Origin: Micrococcus lacusdianchii
Lineage (GTDB): Bacteria > Actinomycetota > Actinomycetes > Actinomycetales > Micrococcaceae
Assembly: GCF_023155805.1 (NCBI RefSeq)
Contig: NZ_JAKNUW010000003.1
Location: 144,342 to 208,341 of the forward strand
DNA length: 64,000 nt
Reading direction: 5' to 3'
In this document: positions 61,638 through 64,000 of the stretch, in pieces
Layout of the letters: every line of letters begins with the position of its first letter
Position numbering within the stretch: the stretch's first letter is position 1
Notes under the pieces: generated by a model
Databases searched by the model: none
The model's input: only the letters and a program-made list of their open reading frames with translations
What the model was told of the DNA's origin: nothing
Made by a program: the position numbers and the translations under genes

Positions 61638-61901
61638 TCAGAGGTGCCGGTAGACGTCCTCGAGGCTGATGTCCGTGGCGATCATGAGGGTCTGCAGGTG
61701 GTAGAGCAGCTGGGAGATCTCCTCGGCGGCCGCGTCCTTGGTCTCGTACTCGGCGGCCATCCAGACCTCGGCGGCCTCCTCCACGATCTTCTTGCCGATC
61801 GCATGGACGCCGGCGTCCACCTGGGCCACGGTCCCGGAGCCCTCGGGGCGCTCCTGCACCTTGCGCGTCAGTTCCGCGTACAGCTCGTCGAAGGTCTTCA
61901 C
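61638..61901 (-). CDS. hisE: Phosphoribosyl-ATP pyrophosphatase
   Basis: 87 residues, all-alpha MazG-like fold. Removes pyrophosphate from [25 protein letters not shown] carries the metal-binding glutamates, followed by [16 protein letters not shown] 61901 is supported by a TAGGGT box 6 nt upstream; no ribosome site exists. First gene of hisE-hisG-hisF. Confidence 0.96.
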   Translation of the reverse strand: MKTFDELYAELTRKVQERPEGSGTVAQVDAGVHAIGKKIVEEAAEVWMAAEYETKDAAAEEISQLLYHLQTLMIATDISLEDVYRHL

Positions 61902-61907
61902 GGGACC

Positions 61908-61913
61908 ACCCTA
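61908..61913 (-). promoter_or_regulatory. Probable -10 box of hisE-hisG-hisF (leaderless)
   Basis: TAGGGT on the minus strand ending 6 nt before GTG 61901. Confidence 0.6.
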
Positions 61914-62210
61914 GCGACCCGGCCCCTCCAGCCCGGACCGCAGACGGTCATTGTGACGGGCGGGACGGCGGGGTCTTCGCCACGCGCTGCACCCGCGAAG
62001 CCACGTGGGACGCCCCGGCGACCCAGCATCCTCCCCTGACATGTCTGCACGCTCCTCCTATCCCATCGGGGGCTCGAGCGCGAAGCACCGCGGCTCCAGG
62101 ACGAATCCACGAGACTCGGTCATCCTCCGGGCGGCCGCCCGGGCCCACCGCGCCAGATCCATTCGGCGACGCACGCATCCATCTCGTCGACTTCCCGAGC
62201 CCCCCCAACC
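61914..62210. other. Intergenic stretch without a recognised gene
   Basis: About 300 nt between hisE and the next gene. An open frame runs through it in phase with the downstream gene, but it has no ribosome site, shows no similarity and precedes the TAGGCT promoter box. No strong hairpin or repeat was seen. Confidence 0.5.
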
Positions 62211-62216
62211 TAGGCT
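62211..62216 (+). promoter_or_regulatory. Probable -10 box of the 62224 gene (leaderless)
   Basis: TAGGCT ending 7 nt before ATG 62224; no ribosome site. Confidence 0.55.
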
Positions 62217-62223
62217 CCCGGGC

Positions 62224-62754
62224 ATGGAGATCACCGCCGGGCGGCGCGGCCGCGCCTACGTCGCCGACTGGGAACAGGGATGCTGCGGCGAGCGGGTCCT
62301 CCTGGGAGAAATCGTCGACATGGTCCTCCTCCCCTTCTCGGATGAGGACCAGGATCCCCCGCTCGGACCCGTGGACTGGATCATGACCCACCACGATGAC
62401 GGCGACCCATCCCGCCCCGCCCACCGAGTAAGCGCCCGGCTGCAGCGGGTGCAACAGATCCACTCCCGATGGCGGGTGGCATCGGGCAACGCGGTGGAAG
62501 GCGTGGAATGGGAGCGGGCTCCCGGTGCTGCGCAGTTCGTGGAGATGGCGCGGCTGCCCGGCAGAGCCGATATGTTCAGCCAGGTCCCGGAGGAGCCCGG
62601 CGCCGCAGGCATGTCCCTCTTCCCCCTGGCCCCAGGGGCCCCGATGCTCTCCTACGACGCCAGCTACAGCCCCGTGCTCCCCGAGCCGCCCGGCCCTGAC
62701 GGTTGGCTCCTGGACCTGGAGATCCTCTCGGACCTCGGCCCGCAAGCCGAGTGA
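62224..62754 (+). CDS. Uncharacterised small protein, DUF6578-like
   Basis: 176 residues, acidic, no membrane helix. The start YVADWEQGCCGERVLLGEIV resembles, from memory, actinobacterial DUF6578 proteins that begin with a W-Q-x-x-CCG segment followed by a vG-x-x-V strand. The middle (HDDGDPSRPAHRVSARLQRV) also fits that group. Function unknown. Start chosen because of the TAGGCT box; an upstream frame is open but unsupported. It lies between the his genes and the insertion sequence, with base composition like its neighbours. Confidence 0.65.
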   Translation: MEITAGRRGRAYVADWEQGCCGERVLLGEIVDMVLLPFSDEDQDPPLGPVDWIMTHHDDGDPSRPAHRVSARLQRVQQIHSRWRVASGNAVEGVEWERAPGAAQFVEMARLPGRADMFSQVPEEPGAAGMSLFPLAPGAPMLSYDASYSPVLPEPPGPDGWLLDLEILSDLGPQAE

Positions 62755-63022
62755 CGGGCCGCCATCATCCACCGGCTCGCCGCTGGCCCGTTGTTCCCTG
62801 AAGGACTCCGGCATCCGTCGCCCCCGGCGGGCCGCCATGCTCGCCCAGACGCGAACCGGTGCACCGCCGTGCGGGGCGTCGGCCGACTCCCACCGGGGCT
62901 GACCTGCAGGTCCCCGTCAGACTGTCCCACCACGTCATAGACCCTCCGACACTTCTGTCCAATAGCCCGGGCCGGGGCCGTGACTGACGTGATGGCCTTG
63001 TGGGCGGACAGGGTGTGTAACG
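62755..63022. other. Intergenic stretch without a recognised gene
   Basis: Nothing convincing is encoded. Open frames here lack ribosome sites. The stretch is slightly less GC-rich toward its right end, where the promoter region of the truncated small gene begins. Confidence 0.4.
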
Positions 63023-63044
63023 GGGTATACCCGCCTGAATACCC
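63023..63044. promoter_or_regulatory. Palindrome GGGTATACCC with a nearby ATACCC repeat
   Basis: A perfect 10-bp palindrome at 63023-63032 plus ATACCC at 63039-63044, about 57 nt before the small gene at 63101. G-runs flanking TAT and C-runs flanking ATA recall CsoR-family operators, but the match is loose. Confidence 0.3.
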
Positions 63045-63100
63045 ACGTCGATGCCCCCATGGCATGATCAACTCGGTCACACACCGACGGAGGGGATCCG

Positions 63101-63310
63101 ATGACGACGCATACCTCCACGGCCGGCCGCCGGCCATCCGAGACTCCCGCAGCAGTCCGCGGGATCAGCGCGCTGCGCCACCCGGCGGTCTCCGGCGGGC
63201 TGATCGGAGTCATCGGCGGGGCGGCATTCCTCTTCGCCGGCCTCTCTGGGGTGTCCCCACAAACACCGGGCCCACTGCGCGGGCTGGCTGCCGCCCTAGG
63301 GCATGTCTGA
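63101..63310 (+). pseudogene. Small membrane-protein gene truncated by an IS5-family insertion
   Basis: Starts at ATG 63101 with GGAGGGG about 8 nt upstream, a strong ribosome site. A 30-residue hydrophilic lead is followed by one hydrophobic helix (HPAVSGGLIGVIGGAAFLFA). The host sequence ends at CTAG 63296-63299; the last residues GHV and the stop codon come from the insertion sequence. The original gene was probably longer. Family not recognised. Confidence 0.6.
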
Positions 63311-64000
63311 CAATCGTTTTGACCATGCGAGCACAGCATTCAGGACCACAGCGGCCCTGTAGATGATCGCGTACTTGTCATACCGGGTCGCCAGGCCCCG
63401 CCACTGCTTCAGGTGAGCGTACTGGCGCTCGATGACGTTGCGGCCCTTGTAGGCGTCCGCGTCGAGGCTGACGGGGCGCCCGCCGCGGGCACCGCGCCGT
63501 CTGCGGTGGCCCTGCTGGTCGGCCGGTTCAGGGATGACCGCTTTGATCCGGCGGGCACGTAGGTGGGTGCGGATCGCCCGGGAGGAGTACGCCTTGTCGC
63601 CCAGCACCGCCTCGGGGCGGGTCCGGGGCCGCCCTACCGGCCGTGCCACGCGCAGCCGCCCCAGCAGCGGCAGCAGCATCGGGGAGTCCCCGGCTTGGCC
63701 GGGGGTGATCAGGCTGACCAGCGGCAGCCCGGTCCCATCGACGAGCTGATGGATCTTCGTGCTCAGCCCGCCACGGGAGCGCCTGATGCCGTGATCGGCC
63801 GGCTCCTCATGCAGATTCTTGTAGTTCGATCCATCCCCCTGTGAGGCGGGTGATGTTCGTCGCGTGCTGATGCGCGCGGGCGATCGTGGAGTCCACCGAG
63901 ACCGACCAATCGATCAGGCCTTCGGCGTCAGCGGCGGCGGTCAGCCTCGCCAGCACCGTGTCCCAGGTGCCTTTTTCGGCCAAGCGCCGATGCCAGGTCC
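63296..64000 (-). pseudogene. IS5-family transposase, frame-split and cut by the window end
   Basis: The upstream part (about 63807-64000) reads GTWDTVLARLTAAADAEGLI and SVSVDSTIARAHQHATNITR, the first DDE Asp region, and then stops at TGA 63807-63809. The downstream part is in another frame and reads SRGGLSTKIHQLVDGTGLPL, then AVLGDKAYSS (second Asp) and RNVIERQYAHLKQWRGLATR with the final Glu. A one-nucleotide shift near 63820-63835 joins them, either by programmed frameshifting or by mutation. The downstream part ends KRLSDMP, and its stop TAG is made by the flanking CTAG. Confidence 0.85.
63300..64000 (-). mobile_element. IS5-family insertion sequence, incomplete at window end
   Basis: The left boundary is placed at 63300, next to CTAG (63296-63299), the likely target site. 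The terminal sequence GGCATGTCTGACAATCG resembles inverted-repeat ends of IS5-family elements. The other end and the second CTAG copy lie beyond the window. Confidence 0.8.

Overview
The window is very GC-rich (well above 70 % by eye), has almost no gaps between genes, uses GTG starts often, and reads throughout as an actinobacterial chromosome. Gene order and the closest recognisable families (whiA, sodA, gap, pgk; a trp cluster with the two actinobacterial membrane proteins; an ANTAR response regulator; an Eis-type acetyltransferase) point to Micrococcaceae, most likely Micrococcus. Apart from one insertion sequence at the right edge, this is a core chromosomal segment.

Layout. 1-4238 (minus): pgk (3' end cut by the window), gap, sodA, whiA. 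4307-11927 (minus): yvcK, rapZ, uvrC, a PlsC-type acyltransferase and uvrA, with the first four genes translationally coupled. 12023-17682 (plus): metallo-hydrolase, TetR regulator, Ski2-like helicase coupled to an S33 peptidase, ending at a perfect 20-bp inverted repeat. 17781-21779 (minus): two TerC paralogues, the first behind a yybP-ykoY (Mn2+) riboswitch, then a DUF3307-like membrane protein and SatD, with a perfect palindrome upstream. 21808-25774 (minus): a decayed MFS gene, uvrB, coaE. 25957-28326 (minus): a BCCT-type betaine transporter fused to a degenerate dephospho-CoA-kinase domain, directly beside the true coaE. 28502-30566 (plus): YigZ and an RlmG/RsmC-type methyltransferase. 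30681-36487 (minus): rpsA, eis-like, polA. 36531-37061 (plus): thioesterase. 37093-43212 (minus): a full Mrp Na+/H+ antiporter operon with mnhA and mnhB fused. 43283-44336: a possible 42-residue protein, tRNA-Leu(CAA), ANTAR response regulator. 44349-52013 (minus): pyk and gltBD. 52220-59161 (minus): hisI-trpE-membrane protein-membrane protein-trpC-trpB-trpA-lgt. 59201-61901: a TIGR03085 protein and hisE-hisG-hisF. 62224-64000: a small unknown protein, a small membrane-protein gene truncated by an IS5-family element, and part of that element.

Themes. The three uvr excision genes, polA, helicase and coaE lie in a DNA-repair and housekeeping neighbourhood. The trp/his genes are packed with 1-4-nt overlaps. 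Many genes have a TANNNT -10 box ending 6-8 nt before the start codon and no Shine-Dalgarno sequence, which indicates leaderless transcripts. The most novel object is the transporter-pseudokinase fusion; the MFS gene killed by a stop codon inside its conserved loop motif, the SatD palindrome and the IS-truncated gene also deserve a second look.
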